From positions 208,269 through 272,268 of the forward strand of contig JAPDRN010000039.1 of NCBI GenBank assembly GCA_030247855.1: 64,000 nucleotides of DNA, read 5' to 3'. The DNA is from Knufia peltigerae. Taxonomy: Eukaryota > Ascomycota > Eurotiomycetes > Chaetothyriales > Trichomeriaceae. The stretch's first letter is position 1. Each line of letters begins with the position of its first letter. The translations under genes and the position numbers were made by a program. Shown one piece after another: positions 1 through 11,405 of the stretch. Under the pieces are notes generated by a model. That model saw only the letters and a program-made list of their open reading frames with translations, searched no databases and had not been told where the DNA came from.

Positions 1-395
1 AAATGCACATCTATAAAACGATTAGTTACCGACCGAGCAAGATGCGAGTGGAAACAATATGCTTGGATGTGATCTCTTCAGACGAAAAAATGTAAGGTAG
101 CGAGGGTTTTACATCAGTGACAGCCCACACGATAAGACGCCACATCAGAATGATGAAGCAGTACCGTGATGACCATACTCGAGCCAAATGCACTCAGAGT
201 CATCCTTGAACAGTGCGGTATGGGGTCAAAAGACAACGTACCTTGAAAGCATGAACGAGCTCCCGAGAACTTCTACCGTTCTGAGAAAACAAACTGCGCG
301 GCTTCGTACCTCCAGCCAGCTTGACTGAACCTCTTCGCGTACAAGCGACCCATATCGCCCATACCGATAATTCCTACTGCAGCGTTCTTCTCCAT
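1..395 (-). CDS. TYR1: Prephenate dehydrogenase (NADP+), 5' part only
   Basis: This is the first exon of a minus-strand gene that runs off the left edge. The chosen ATG (395-393) begins MEKNAAVGIIGMGDMGRLYA, a Rossmann dinucleotide-binding start with GxGxMG spacing, followed by KRFSQAGWR. Fungal Tyr1 opens in the same way, a few residues after its start. The reading frame stays open upstream to 518, but the methionine just before the Rossmann strand fits the family better. The exon probably ends near 309 at an AG|GTACGA donor, because the frame closes soon after. A CTAAT branch-like motif and TAG near base 12 could be the next acceptor. Tyr1 oxidatively decarboxylates prephenate in tyrosine synthesis. 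Only about 30 residues of the family fold are visible, so another small NADP-binding dehydrogenase is possible. Confidence 0.5.
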
Positions 396-794
396 GCTGA
401 CCACGAGCGGCCGGAGCCAGTCAAAAGCCTCGACCAGTAATCGACTCGAAGGATCTTCTGCAGGTAAGTGATGCTGAACAATCAGCTTCAAGCGTGCCCT
501 CTGCAATTCATCAAACACCTTTCTTCGTTAACCATTGGCATTGAAAGAAGAAAGTCAAGCTTGAGAAGTTGCAAAACGATGAGTCGAAAAGTCGAAGAGT
601 TTTGTCTTTGGAGGTTGCCAAGACTTATTCCCAATTTAGGCTTAGACCACAATCGGCGCTTGTGGGCTGCAGTTCGCCGACTCCCACACTGCGATTTTCG
701 AACAAATCCTCAGAATATTCACATTCTCTCTCTGTTTGTGACCACCAACCAGACGATCAAGAGTACTTTCCCAACTCACAAATCGACAAACAAA
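396..794. promoter_or_regulatory. Divergent promoter between the TYR1-like gene and RPS14
   Basis: About 400 bases separate two divergent start codons. The last 100 bases before RPS14 are pyrimidine-rich and A-rich just before the ATG, as expected of a short leader. I see no RNA gene or repeat here. Confidence 0.4.
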
Positions 795-1401
795 ATGCCT
801 CCTAAGAAGAGAGTCGAGCGTCCCGCCAACGAGAACATCTCTCTCGGTCCCCAGGTCCGAGAAGGTGAGTTTGCGCAAAAAGTCTTTACTTGAAAATCCC
901 AAAAACTAATCGAGTACGTGTACAGGCGAACTCGTCTTCGGCGTTGCACGTATCTTCGCATCCTTCAACGACACCTTCGTCCATGTCACCGATCTCTCGT
1001 AAGTCAAGACCATGCTCATACGGAATGAGACCACATCGTTTGCACACGTTCGATGACGGAAATGACTAACGTTTCGTCTTCACGACAGTGGTCGCGAAAC
1101 CATCTGCCGTGTTACCGGTGGTATGAAGGTCAAGGCCGATCGTGACGAGTCCTCTCCATACGCCGCCATGTTGGCTGCACAGGATGTCGCCCAGCGATGC
1201 AAGGAACTCGGCATCAACGCCCTGCACATCAAGATCCGAGCCACAGGTGGTAACGGCACCAAGACCCCGGGCCCCGGTGCCCAGTCTGCCCTCCGTGCCC
1301 TGGCCCGTTCAGGAATGAAGATTGGAAGAATCGAGGATGTCACTCCTACCCCATCCGACAGCACGAGACGCAAGGGTGGTCGTCGTGGTCGTCGTCTCTG
1401 A
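795..1401 (+). CDS. RPS14: 40S ribosomal protein S14 (uS11)
   Basis: Three exons, 795-864, 926-998 and 1089-1401, join in phase to 151 residues, the same length as the animal protein. The protein starts MPPKKRVERPANENISLGPQ and ends in the basic tail TRRKGGRRGRRL. The core motifs GGMKVKADRDESSPYAAMLA and RATGGNGTKTPGPGAQSALR are nearly invariant in eukaryotic uS11. It binds 18S rRNA in the head and platform of the small subunit near the mRNA exit. Both introns have canonical GT...AG ends (GTGAGT and GTAAGT donors). Introns early in the coding region are usual for ribosomal protein genes of filamentous fungi. AAR2 follows on the same strand. Confidence 0.97.
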
Positions 1402-1726
1402 GCGTGTGCGCTGCAGAATACTTTGCGCACATTCTCATATTCGTGGATCCGAGTGGTGGTGGCATGGATCCCATACCACTTCGAGTGCACGAAAGAGACG
1501 TCAGTGTTGGGAAGAAATTGATGGTCGTGGTCACAAATACGCGAAGAACGGCATTTTCTGCCTGGTCTTCACACACATTTCGCCCTGCTCCAAGTAGACG
1601 GCATGAAATAAATCTCAAAAACACTTCTTTGTGACTTCATAATTTTCTTTCCCTTGTATATCCAACGTATTTGCACCTAAATCTCGCCAAGTACATTTAA
1701 TTGTATCAATAACTACGGTAGCGTCC
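1402..1726. other. Intergenic, RPS14 3' end to AAR2 start
   Basis: This stretch of 325 bases holds the RPS14 3' UTR, with an AATAAATCTC stretch near 1609 that could serve polyadenylation, and the AAR2 promoter. No further gene is seen. Confidence 0.4.
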
Positions 1727-2983
1727 ATGGAATCACCGACTATTCTAATTCTATCGCTGCCGCCAAAAACTTTCATCGGCGTGGATCTGCTTTCATTCAC
1801 GGCCTCGCCAAATTTCCACGGAATCACTAATATCACGCCAGGCTTACATTTTATATACACTGGAACGGATGTCTCGCTCTCTATCCGTCATGGTCGATGG
1901 GTTAATATAACATCGCAATCACACATTCAAGTCCTGCAATGGTCCCCCGCCACAGAGTCTCTCGATCTTCTGGATCCCACATGCGCGACAGCCCGTAGTG
2001 CTGTCAATACTATCTCGCCGCAGGGGCTTGTCGACTACCCAGCGCTCCAGGATGCGACGTCCGACCTGGCATCTCGTGAAGCATCTGCTTCTCAGACAGA
2101 CACCTCAGGCACTAAGGACCAAGGAGATGGGAGTGAGAGGGGCGAGAGTACCGACTACCCCTCCATGATCTCTCACGTATCGCCCGCCCTTCTTACACGT
2201 ATTTTGACTCCCGCATGGGTCGTGTCAAGTATATCGTCTGCACCTTCCGATACAGAGATTATACCTGGCTTGTCGCACCTTGAAGCAAGCAATGCGTTGC
2301 ACCAGTCGCCTTTGGATCTTCTGCCAATCGATCTCAAGCAGACGTGGGCTGACGAAGACATTGGCCGGACGCGAACCGACCGTGCGAGGGATCGCAGTTG
2401 GTATCTCGGACATCTGATCGAGTCAGTGACGCCAACTGAAGCGGACAGGGCTGTTGGTGCGAGACAGGTACTAGGAGAATTACAATTCTGTTTCCTCATG
2501 GTCCTCACGCTGGCCAACTATAGCTGCTTGGAGCAGTGGAAACGGCTGTTGGATGTGATCTTCTCATGCCAGTCTTCTATACGCGAGGCTGAGGCTTTCT
2601 TCGTGGAGACCGTCAAAGGATTTCAACAACAGGTAGCCCATATCGATGATGTGGAAGGTGGATTGTTCGAGATGAGGGATGAAGGCGGGAGTGCATGGCT
2701 CAGAAAGACATGGGGTCGGTTTCGAGCAACAGTAGATGAGGTGTTGAATGATCCTGACGAAAAGAGCCAAGGGAGTGCACAAGAGAAAGGAGTTGCCTTG
2801 AAGAAGGAGGTTGAGAAAGTGCAAACATTGTTTGAACAGAAGTATGGATGGGCAAGTGAGAAGGACATTCTACGGAGAGGAATGCTAGAGCTGGAGGATG
2901 GAGAGAGGATCGAGGTTAGTATGTCAGGTGCAGATGAGGACGAAGAGACAGGAGAGTATGCGCCTGTGGTCGTTGATACATAA
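1727..2983 (+). CDS. AAR2: U5 snRNP assembly factor AAR2
   Basis: This single-exon gene encodes 418 residues. The N-terminal half carries the AAR2 signature: LPPKTFIGVDLLSF, then a beta-sandwich region with NFHGITNITPGLHFIYTG and RHGRW. The C-terminal half is helical, with AVGARQVLGELQFCFLMVLT and LEQWKRLLDVIFSC matching the conserved helical domain. Residues of roughly 120-150 are Ser/Thr/Asp-rich and probably disordered, and the tail is acidic. AAR2 binds Prp8 during cytoplasmic assembly of U5 snRNP and is released before Brr2 joins. The ATG at 1727 directly precedes the conserved segment. I see no intron and the frame is intact. Confidence 0.9.
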   Translation: MESPTILILSLPPKTFIGVDLLSFTASPNFHGITNITPGLHFIYTGTDVSLSIRHGRWVNITSQSHIQVLQWSPATESLDLLDPTCATARSAVNTISPQGLVDYPALQDATSDLASREASASQTDTSGTKDQGDGSERGESTDYPSMISHVSPALLTRILTPAWVVSSISSAPSDTEIIPGLSHLEASNALHQSPLDLLPIDLKQTWADEDIGRTRTDRARDRSWYLGHLIESVTPTEADRAVGARQVLGELQFCFLMVLTLANYSCLEQWKRLLDVIFSCQSSIREAEAFFVETVKGFQQQVAHIDDVEGGLFEMRDEGGSAWLRKTWGRFRATVDEVLNDPDEKSQGSAQEKGVALKKEVEKVQTLFEQKYGWASEKDILRRGMLELEDGERIEVSMSGADEDEETGEYAPVVVDT

Positions 2984-3330
2984 GGGAGAAGGCAAGGCAA
3001 TCTGACCAGCTCGCGGGGGCCTTGGTTTCGTGTGAACCTGGAAAGGATTTGATTTTTGAACAGTGCATTTATTCTTTTCGCTCTCGTAAGAACGCAGTTT
3101 ATTGATCTTCTTGCAGGATCTGCTAATGGCATCGCACTGATACCTGGTGACCGAGAATGGTCTCATCCTCGGCTTCCCTGACGAATGCCCGAATCCACAC
3201 CAATGCATTTACGAGCCGACCGCCATCAGTGCGGCTTGCTGTCCTTAGATCAAATCCGCAACGCATTCAACCTGGGGCAATGATCATGACCAACCAAACA
3301 CCGCAAACCACCGCACTCGTGTCGTTTCGC
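2984..3330. other. Convergent 3' region, AAR2 and RPS16
   Basis: This holds the 3' UTRs of two convergent genes. Short open frames here overlap the coding strands and show no recognisable product. Confidence 0.4.
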
Positions 3331-3904
3331 TTAACGGTAGGATTTCTGGTATCTGGCTCTGGCACCTGGACCGCCGAATTTCTTGGGTTCGCACCGTCTG
3401 TTGTCGGCAACGAGCAGTGTGCGGTCGTACTGAACAAGGGCTTGCTTCAGTTGGTTCTTGGTGTATTCATCGACGTATTTCTGGTAGTAGGCGACGATTG
3501 ACTTGGCGATTGCCTGTCGGATGGCGTAGATCTGGGAAGTGTGACCACCACCGGTGACTCGGACACGGATGTCGACATCGGCGAACTTATCCAAACCAAC
3601 GATGAGGACAGGTTCGTAGACCTGTTTCGTACATTTCATCTCCCGTCAGCCATTCATTCATTCTCTACCTAATACCCAAAATCTCATCGGTGTTGCCAAC
3701 GTACCTTGAAGCGGAGGATCTCGGGTTGCACGAGGGAGAGAGGGCGGCCATTGACCTTAATGAGGCCCTTTCCTTTCTGTAAAGAAAATTGTAAGCTTGC
3801 CGTCTTCAATTTCGATGTGCGCTGAATTCTCGAACCTTGCAATGGGCGACCGCCGTGGCAGTCTTTTTCTTGCCGAAGCACTGCACACTCTGAGGAGCCG
3901 ACAT
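3331..3904 (-). CDS. RPS16: 40S ribosomal protein S16 (uS9)
   Basis: Three minus-strand exons, 3904-3836, 3776-3705 and 3621-3331, give 143 residues. The start reads MSAPQSVQCFGKKKTATAVA, the middle exon reads KKGKGLIKVNGRPLSLVQPE, and the last exon ends in the uS9 hallmark GGPGARARYQKSYR. The tail contacts P-site tRNA in the small subunit head. VTGGGHTSQIYAIRQAIAKS and VAYYQKYVDEYTK are also diagnostic. The donor of intron 1 is a weaker GTTCGA; the second is GTACGT. The gene is head-to-head with the uL13m gene, 347 bases away, across a promoter with a striking inverted repeat. Confidence 0.96.
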
Positions 3905-4251
3905 ATTGAACTGGCGGCGATTGACAGAGGAGATACAGTCGAAGAGTTGTCGTTGTCGTTGTCGTGTTAAAATCGTCGAAGGGAGATTTGCGGTGCGGTG
4001 GACTGCGACAAGCAAAAGTTCGTGTGCGGACGGTTGCCAAGATCATATACGCTAGTATAAATATGGTCTAGCGTATATTCTTTGGAAGCTCGCCTGCGGA
4101 ATTCACTCGATATTCTCTCCAAGGCCTTTTGTTCAGACAATCTACACAATCCTGTTTGTACACGCGATTTTGACTAACGTTGGTGGGTTGGCCATCAGTG
4201 GACAGTCAGAAGAGGCAATTGTGCCCCATGAACAGATAGCCTCTTCCCTCC
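3905..4251. promoter_or_regulatory. Shared promoter of RPS16 and the uL13m gene
   Basis: This is a bidirectional intergenic region of 347 bases between a cytosolic and a mitochondrial ribosomal protein gene. It contains the perfect inverted repeat at 4045-4078. The RPS16 side has a run of CAACGACAACGACAACGAC-type repeats near 3945-3965. Confidence 0.6.
4045..4078. repeat. Perfect 11-bp inverted repeat around a TATA-like loop
   Basis: The arms ATATACGCTAG (4045-4055) and CTAGCGTATAT (4068-4078) are exact reverse complements. The 12-base loop TATAAATATGGT contains a TATA-box-like TATAAATA. The repeat lies 141 bases from the RPS16 ATG and 174 bases from the uL13m ATG, inside their shared promoter. 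It could be a dimer binding site or a core promoter; a factor is not identifiable by eye. Confidence 0.8.
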
Positions 4252-4807
4252 ATGTCGCAAACCGTGGGCAAGGTACATCATGCATTCTCTTCCTCACAGG
4301 TAGCTGAACTAATCCGACCCTCAGACTCGTCTTGCCTACTCTCGGACATGGCATTATATCGATATTGGCAGTGATACAAGGTCGTTAGGCCGGGTCGCAA
4401 CCTCGATAGCGACTTTTTTGATGGGCAAGCATAAGCCGATCTGGGATCCTTCGACAGACTGCGGAGACTATGTGGTGGCAGTCGGATGCCACGATCTACA
4501 TGTTACGGGCAAGAAACGACAACAGAAACAGTACTACACGCACAATACACGACCGGGAAGCCTCAAACAAATGAGCATGGAGCGCATGATCGAGAAATGG
4601 GGTGGAGGAGAAGTCCTCAAGAAAGCTGTGAGAGGAATGCTCCCCAAAAACCGCCTCAGAGACAAGCGATTAGCCAGATTAAAAGTTTTCGAAGGAACGG
4701 CACATCCCTACCGTCAGAACATTGTCCGATTTGCCGGGACACCACACAAAGGCAAGATTATGGAAGCGATTGAAGCATCGAAACCCGCGACAAGTACTAC
4801 TTCATGA
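4252..4807 (+). CDS. MRPL23: Mitochondrial ribosomal protein L13 (uL13m)
   Basis: Two exons, 4252-4272 and 4325-4807, give 167 residues. The tiny first exon encodes MSQTVGK. The second continues TRLAYSRTWHYIDIGSDTRS, the standard opening of uL13. Family motifs follow: GKHKPIWDPSTDCGDYVVAV, TGKKRQQKQYYTHNTRPGSL and AVRGMLPKNRLRDKRLARLK. The protein is a structural part of the mitochondrial large subunit. No separate cleavable presequence is obvious, which is common for this protein. The gene is transcribed away from RPS16 and converges with uricase, with about 170 bases between the stop codons. Confidence 0.95.
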
Positions 4808-4977
4808 CGGAGCAAGGAGCATTTGTTGTAATTATGGAATCTAGCAAGATGTATGAATACGATTGTACATTATCCTGGCCACAGAACGTTTATTGCGACG
4901 CCTTCTATTGAACCGGCAGAGAACTCCAACCATTGTCATGATCGTGATTTGGTATATGGTGTATCCGATAATACAAT

Positions 4978-5934
4978 TTACAACTTGGCCTTTACATCGC
5001 GTGAAACTGTGCACTTGATCAGCCCATTGGGGTCGGATTGTGGTGCATAGACTTCTGCGTCCTTGCCGGTGTTTTTGAGCCCGTGATGCCAGCTCAGGTC
5101 GATTTCAAAGTAATGTTTGTTAGGCAGTGAGTAATCGACTGCAGCGACAAGAGGCTGTGCTGCGAGGATCTCCTGGCACATCTTGTACATGGTGTTTTGC
5201 ACGCTGGGAGACTCCTCGGTAGCAAAGAGTCTGAAAGTGATCTCCCTGGATTTGGTCCAAGTCTCATCGAATTTGCTCACTGCTTTCTTGACCGCGTCGA
5301 GGCCAGAGAAAGTCGACCACTTCCAACCAGCGTCTACAGACGTGCTCAGGATGCGGTCATAAACATCTGGCAGGGTGGTGAAGTCGTCCCGGACAAAGTG
5401 GTGGAATTCTGAGCCGGTGCTCTTGAGCACGAGCAGGTCCGAGATGCCGGAGCGGATCTCGATACCCTTGCCCTCGTAGATGTCTGCTTGCACCACTCTC
5501 TTTTCGTTGCCATCCCGGAAGAAGGAGTGCGGGTGTGGCTTCCCATCGACCGTCATGCGCGTCCACCGATGCTGGACGATGCTGATGTGCGCAGCATGGA
5601 TGTGCTTGTACTTTTGAACGAAGTGGTTTCCTAGGGTGGAAGCAAAGAGCTCCGGGGGATGGATAGGGTTCTGTTTGGCCATGATGTAGGTGGTATTCTT
5701 CATCGAGTCGGTAGCGACCACGACGCTGTTGTCTGCTTCGGTGTAGCTGTTACGATGTTAGCCTCTGCGCTACTTTCGCACATGCCTGGTCACTTACGAG
5801 GTGTCAATCTCTCCTTCCAGCAGGACACAAACAGTCATCTCGTATACGGTGTGTGTCTTTGTAGCCTCGTCGCGCTCGACCTTGTACACGCGGACGTTGT
5901 CCTTGCCATAGCGAGCTGCTGAAAGGTAGCCCAT
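4978..5934 (-). CDS. uaZ: Urate oxidase (uricase), peroxisomal
   Basis: Two exons, 5934-5798 and 5746-4978, make 301 residues, the usual fungal uricase length. The first exon contains SAARYGKDNVRVYKV with the catalytic-type lysine. The segment after the junction has YTEADNSVVVATDSMKNT with the active-site threonine. Later blocks are RLFATEESPSVQNTMYK, DYSLPNKHYFEIDLSWHHGL with the conserved histidine, and KNTGKDAEVYAPQSDPNGLI. The protein ends in AKL, a peroxisomal PTS1 signal. It oxidises urate to 5-hydroxyisourate in purine breakdown. The donor is GTAAGT. All expected catalytic positions appear intact. Confidence 0.96.
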
Positions 5935-7440
5935 GACGACTTCAGTAATTGGATATGCTTGAGGCTAGTTGTAGGAGGTCTACTCTTGAGCTAGATTGAC
6001 AGTTGTTTTGCTTGCAGAGCGTCCGTTTAGAAGCACAATTGATTAAGAGACAGAGAGACAAAACTTGGGCTGAGGAACGGCTTTATAACGAATTCCTTAT
6101 CAGAGGGGAAAGTTGTTATAGGGAAATTTCGCCCACTACGCACACCAATTGCACAGACACACGGCGTCCAGATCTAACAAAATGCTGATCAGGACCCCTT
6201 CTGAAGGAGAGCCAGATGTGTGTAGTGGAGGCGATTGGTGTATCGCACAACGAATTCGTCTGGAGGTGCGCGGATTGTACGATAAAGCATATGGCGGAGC
6301 TCGCCGAAAGCCTTGATTGTACCTAGAACTCCCAGCCCGCTGTATTGTAGATAGATCTTTTTATCAGCTGATGAACCTGTTTGTCTTTAGGTAAGTTGTA
6401 CGGGATCTCGCCGTTTGGTTCGTACAAAGAAATGTTCATCTCGTTTGCTCTATCTCTACACAATGGCAGTGACAATCAAGGGACGGGGTTTGAAACGCTG
6501 AACCAAAACGCCTATGATGTCAATTTGCCTTAGCCTAAAAGAACGACGAGGCTGTGGACTTCTAACGAGGCTCAGCCACATTTAGTATGCAGAATAATGC
6601 CCCTAATGTCAACAAGGCACGTAGCGAGCCTAGATGAATATCCAACCTGTCCTTATGCTCGTACCCCGTATCCTGAAGATAGGACGGCCTTCGTAGTAAC
6701 TGTATCATTCTGATTCAAGGAAAAAGCAAGCCAGGAGCAGAATAACCAGGGTCTTGGACAGTCGGTCTCCAGGTAAGGTGGATTAGGCAAGTATCTACAG
6801 GGTACTCGTACTCGTACTCGTGGTTTACCTGAGGTAGGGGATCTACCCGGTGGTGTCCAGCTAAACGACAACATCGACAGGCTCTAGATGCACGTGTTTA
6901 GGGGCTCCGGTTCGGCCACACTAGGCGCAAGCCCGCCTAAAAGTGATGTGCGGGGGACGTAGTCCCTTCATTTCGACACCCAGACTTTGGCTCGATTTCG
7001 CGAATCTCAGCCTGACTGCGCTTCTTCCGGACTCTGCACTTGTGCTCCAACTTATCTGTAACACTACCAGTGCCCAACGACAATAACAGCCCATCAGAAC
7101 AACAAATGCTTTGTGATACCAATCCTTCGACGCGCGAAAAATCGATACATCAGCAGTTTGACATCGACGAAAGCACGATGAGCGACATCAACAGTTGCCG
7201 GTGAATGTTTCTGCTCGTTCCCACGCAGGCCGATCATAAACACCTTCATTGGCCCAATGAACCATCCTCGAGTCCGAAATCATCCTTAAACGCCCGGCAC
7301 ATCTAGTCGTCCTGAAATCGACTACAGAGTCTCAGGCACTGCTTCCGCTCGAACCGCCTCTCGTTTCATGAGTGTGTACAGTGCACCTCATCCGGACAAA
7401 GTAACCCTGGTGGGACGACTTTACGCTCCATGGCCTGCAA
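5935..7440. promoter_or_regulatory. Long divergent intergenic region, uricase and TORC2 gene
   Basis: About 1.5 kb lie between divergent starts. A CTCGTA direct repeat occurs at about 6796-6815. No open frame here shows a recognisable product or consistent coding signal. Confidence 0.4.
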
Positions 7441-10400
7441 ATGGCCTCATCAGAGCAAGGGTCGGGCTACTCGGTGACGCCAACCCAAGGCAGAGGATTC
7501 ACTTTTCGCCATAATTCTAGGAAGAGCGATGATCTGTCGACATCGCGACGACCATCCTTTAAGGATGGTCGCTCGCTATCTGGTGGAAGCAGTCAATATG
7601 GACCGAAGGCATTTATGGCTACCATGACATCGACCAATCCTCCTGGATCGTTTAATGCCGATTTGAAGAGTGCGATGCAGTCGGGGAGGACTACACCACA
7701 AAGTGAATTGGCGTCTGTGCAATTTTCCCGACTTCCACCATACAAAGATGGAGATGTTCTCGCAACCTCGGAGAAACGCCAGGCTGCTGTGCGTGACAAG
7801 ATAGCTAAAGAGATGAAGATCAAGCTGGGAACTGAGAATATGCTGGAAGCCCTTTTGAGCAAGAATAACAAACAGACAAAGGAGCAGCGACAGCGAGTTG
7901 AGATGGAATTAGGCACGTCAAACAGGAAACTCGCTGAATTAAAGCAAGAGCTCGACCAGGAGATCATGCGCGCTCAACCTCCCACAACGCCTCCCAGCAA
8001 GAGAATGTCCAGTTATTTCAGAGGCAGCCCCCTAAGAACTCCTCCTTCCTTAGCACAGACTCAGGAGAATACCTTGACAGAGTCCGTCGATAGTGAGTCT
8101 CCAACGGTTGTACTCACGGAAACCCTTCAGCAATTAGAGGCAGACGGCATGCAACCGGACTATTACATTGAACGGGCGAATACATTGGTCGAGCTCCTTA
8201 AGCGCAACCCTACATTGAAATACGATCTGGCTTGGTCAGTCTTCAGCTTGCGTGTGCAATTAATGTTACTGAGCGAAAGTTCCGATGTTGTCGCAGCAGG
8301 TTACAGGCTTACACGACATGCCATTGCAGATCGCAAGTCGTTGCAGACCATCAGAGAATTGCACACCGATGAGCTAGTGATTTTGTCCCTGGTGAAACGA
8401 GAGAAGGCTGTTTTAGAACGGGAACAAGCCGTCAAATTTGTGCGAGCTTTCCTAGATGTCAAAGACGGGGTCCTGGAGCTCTCACGGGCTGTGGTCCGAA
8501 GCTTGGTGGCTGTTGCCGAAACTCCAGACGACAGATTGAAGGATATCTGCCTCTTGACACTGGCAGAGCTCTTGACCAAACACACTGAACTTGTCGTGTC
8601 CGCCAACGGCATTAGCACACTTACAGAAGCCTTGGCCGATGGCTCCTTTCCAGCGCCAGAAGGTCTCGTTGCCGGGTTTCTGCAGATCCTCGATCACCCT
8701 CTGCAACGACGGTTTCTGCACACTGGCCGAGAGTTCGAGGCAATGTTCGCTCCATTCACCGACCCGTTGCTTTTGAGTGGCCACGAAGAAAGACTCAAGA
8801 CATGCGCTCAGGCCATATCAGCCATGCTGAAGACATGGCCGGGATTTTTGCTACTATCCATGAACGGCGCAGCGCCGCTTCGATCTCTTATCGACTCCCT
8901 TGTCTACCCAATCCCTCAGTCGCGGGACTTAGTCCTTGAGTTATTCTTTGACATATTACGTATCAAGCCTCCGTCTTGGTCAAGTTCGTTCCTGGCTGGC
9001 CGGAGACTTACAACCTACGGGCGGGTCAACACAGCACCCATCGAGCAGCCTTCGCAGAGGCAGATCGCAGAGTTTAACGCAGAGGGCAAATTCGATTTGA
9101 CGTATCACTTCTCAGCATTTGTTCTGGCCGCCCTTGTCAAAGCTGATCTCGTTCACGCCCTCGTCCAATTGATTCGGATCGAGGAAGATCTCATGCTCAA
9201 ACGGAAGGCTGCTCTGCTTCTAACAGAAGTATTGAAGTTAGCCCACCACACTCTACCAGAATCCATCAGTGCGAATATACAAGTACTGGGTGATCTAGTC
9301 CCTTCACTGCAAGATTATGGCTCTGAGAATTGTGCCACGAACATGACCTTGATCTATCAGATTGAAAGCATCAATCGAACCTTGAACCGGACTACCGGTC
9401 CATTATACGGAAAAGGCGTTCGGGAAGACGAACTAGCTGTCGCACCCCAGGCCATTGAAAGATCAAGATACACGGCCCTCATGGATTCCGATCAATTTCG
9501 ACAAGCCATGACCGACAGCCAGATCACGAGTCATTCCCAGTATGTCAAGTGGAAATGGGACCTAATACACAACCTCGTAGAAGGCCCGTTGACCAATCCA
9601 AAGAGATTGGAAGACGCCATCAGATCACCCAAATTCCTCAAGCGGCTTGTTGGCTTCTATCGCCCGTTCAAGTACAGATTCTCTATAATTCGAAACACAA
9701 GACCCAATCAGCGCTACGTCCGAACAGGATGTGCTCTCATGAAAACTCTCACGCAAACCAGTCTTGGATTAGAGTATCTGACCGAGAATAAGCTTCTACG
9801 GCAGATTGCGGAATGCCTGGCCCAGGTTTCTCCTCACAGTGGCATCACATCTGCGAGTCCGCTATTTGACCGCCAACACATGGCCGAGACGCTCAGTGGC
9901 GGATATTTCGCTCTCATTGGCGCGTTGAGCCAGTCCTCGGAAGGCCTACGAATGATGGAACGATGGCACATCATGGACATATTCTATCACCTGGTCAAAC
10001 TCAGAGATCGGGATGATCTGGTGAAAGCTCTCCTTGGTAACATGGACTATACCCTGGATTCTCATTTACGAGTCATCCTGTCAAAAGCTCTCACGTCAGG
10101 AGTTAAAGACATACGAATCTTTGCCACCAGATTGCTTCGGCGGTATGCCGTGGGCAGGGTGCAGTATTCGTCTGGACTGCAAGATCGCTCTAGTTCACAC
10201 TGGGCCCTTCGGCTCGTGCTTACACAATTATACGACCCTGACATCGGAGTCTGCGAAATTGCCGTGAAAATACTGGAAGAAGCTTGTAACCAGCGGAGTC
10301 ATCTTGAATATGTCGTCAAATGCAGGCCGTCGCTAGATCATCTGGGCGAGCTTGGTGCACCGCTCTTACTACGATTTCTGTCAACTTCAGTGGGCTACCG

Positions 10401-11405
10401 GTACCTTAGCGGGCTGGACTATATCACTCAGGAAATGGATGACTGGTTCTTGGGACGAAACGACGCCTACGTTGCGTTGGTAGAGGCATCTATCCTGCGG
10501 GCTTACCTGGAGGGAGCGCCGCACAAAACACACTTCTCGGTAGACCCTGCGCTCGACCCTAATGAACCCGGCGTCGCTCCGCCTCACTTCTACCGCGAAC
10601 TTGCACGGACCCAGGAAGGTTGCAAGCTGTTACGACAATCGGGACATTTCTACGAATTTGCGTCGACCATCAGAGATTTTCGACTAGATGAAGAAGATCC
10701 AGAATGTCTAACCAAAGTCAAAGGATGTATGTGGGCAGTTGGGAACATTGGCTCCATGGATCTCGGCGCACCATTCTTGGAAGAAGGCGACGTCGTGACA
10801 GCTATTGTTCGCATTGCAGAAGGTGCGCAGGTGTTGTCCATGCGAGGGACGGCGTGTTTTGTGCTGGGCTTAATCTCCCGGACCCTGCACGGATTCGAGA
10901 TGCTTGCGGAAAGTGGCTGGGATACAACAGTTGACCATCGAGGACGTTCATTAGGCCTCTGCTTGCCTCGCAACCTCGAGGTCCTGTGTCTGGTAAGTGT
11001 CCCCAATTACCTCTGACTAGACCGTATATTAACATGCCATAGAAATCTGTTGGTTCTAATGTTCCTCTGAACGTCTCAACGCCAGAAGAAGATGCCAAGT
11101 ACAAGGCTGCTGTGACTGACGACGACACCATCCGCGCTAAGATTCTCAAGCACATCGTTGAGATGGGCAACTCAGTGATGTACAAGAAAGCGGCTGGCGA
11201 CCTCCATACCCTAAGGGTGAAGCAACCCACTTATTTTGCCGAAACGGAAATGTTCAAGAGAACCCTTGTCATTCTTGAAAGTCACCATTATCGCCTTCAA
11301 GCAAGGCATTATATCTTGAATCTCTTCAACAAAGGACTGATGCGACGAATCATCCTCGACGAAGAAATGGAGGAGAATGACACTACTGGTTCGGATACCG
11401 GATGA
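7441..11405 (+). CDS. TSC11: TORC2 subunit Tsc11/Avo3 (Rictor/Ste16 family)
   Basis: Two exons, 7441-10992 and 11043-11405, encode 1,304 residues. The N-terminal 200 residues are Ser/Thr-rich with a coiled-coil-like basic stretch (QRQRVEMELGTSNRKLAELK). Armadillo-like helical Rictor domains follow from about residue 215. A RasGEF-N-like block near 820-900 includes FALIGALSQSSEGLRMMERW and KALTSGVKDIRIFATRLLRR. The Rictor V block MWAVGNIGSMDLGAPFLEEG and SMRGTACFVLGLISRT precede the intron, and the last exon supplies KRTLVILESHHYRLQARHYI. In TORC2 this subunit scaffolds Tor2 at the plasma membrane for AGC-kinase phosphorylation. The intron (GTAAGT donor, CATAG acceptor) sits between two complete codons, so the junction is secure. 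The start could be slightly downstream because the N terminus is poorly conserved. Confidence 0.93.

Noticed and set aside
273..518. Longer 81-codon form of the TYR1-like exon
   Set aside because: The extra 41 upstream residues do not resemble the family, and the start codon at 395 immediately precedes the Rossmann motif.
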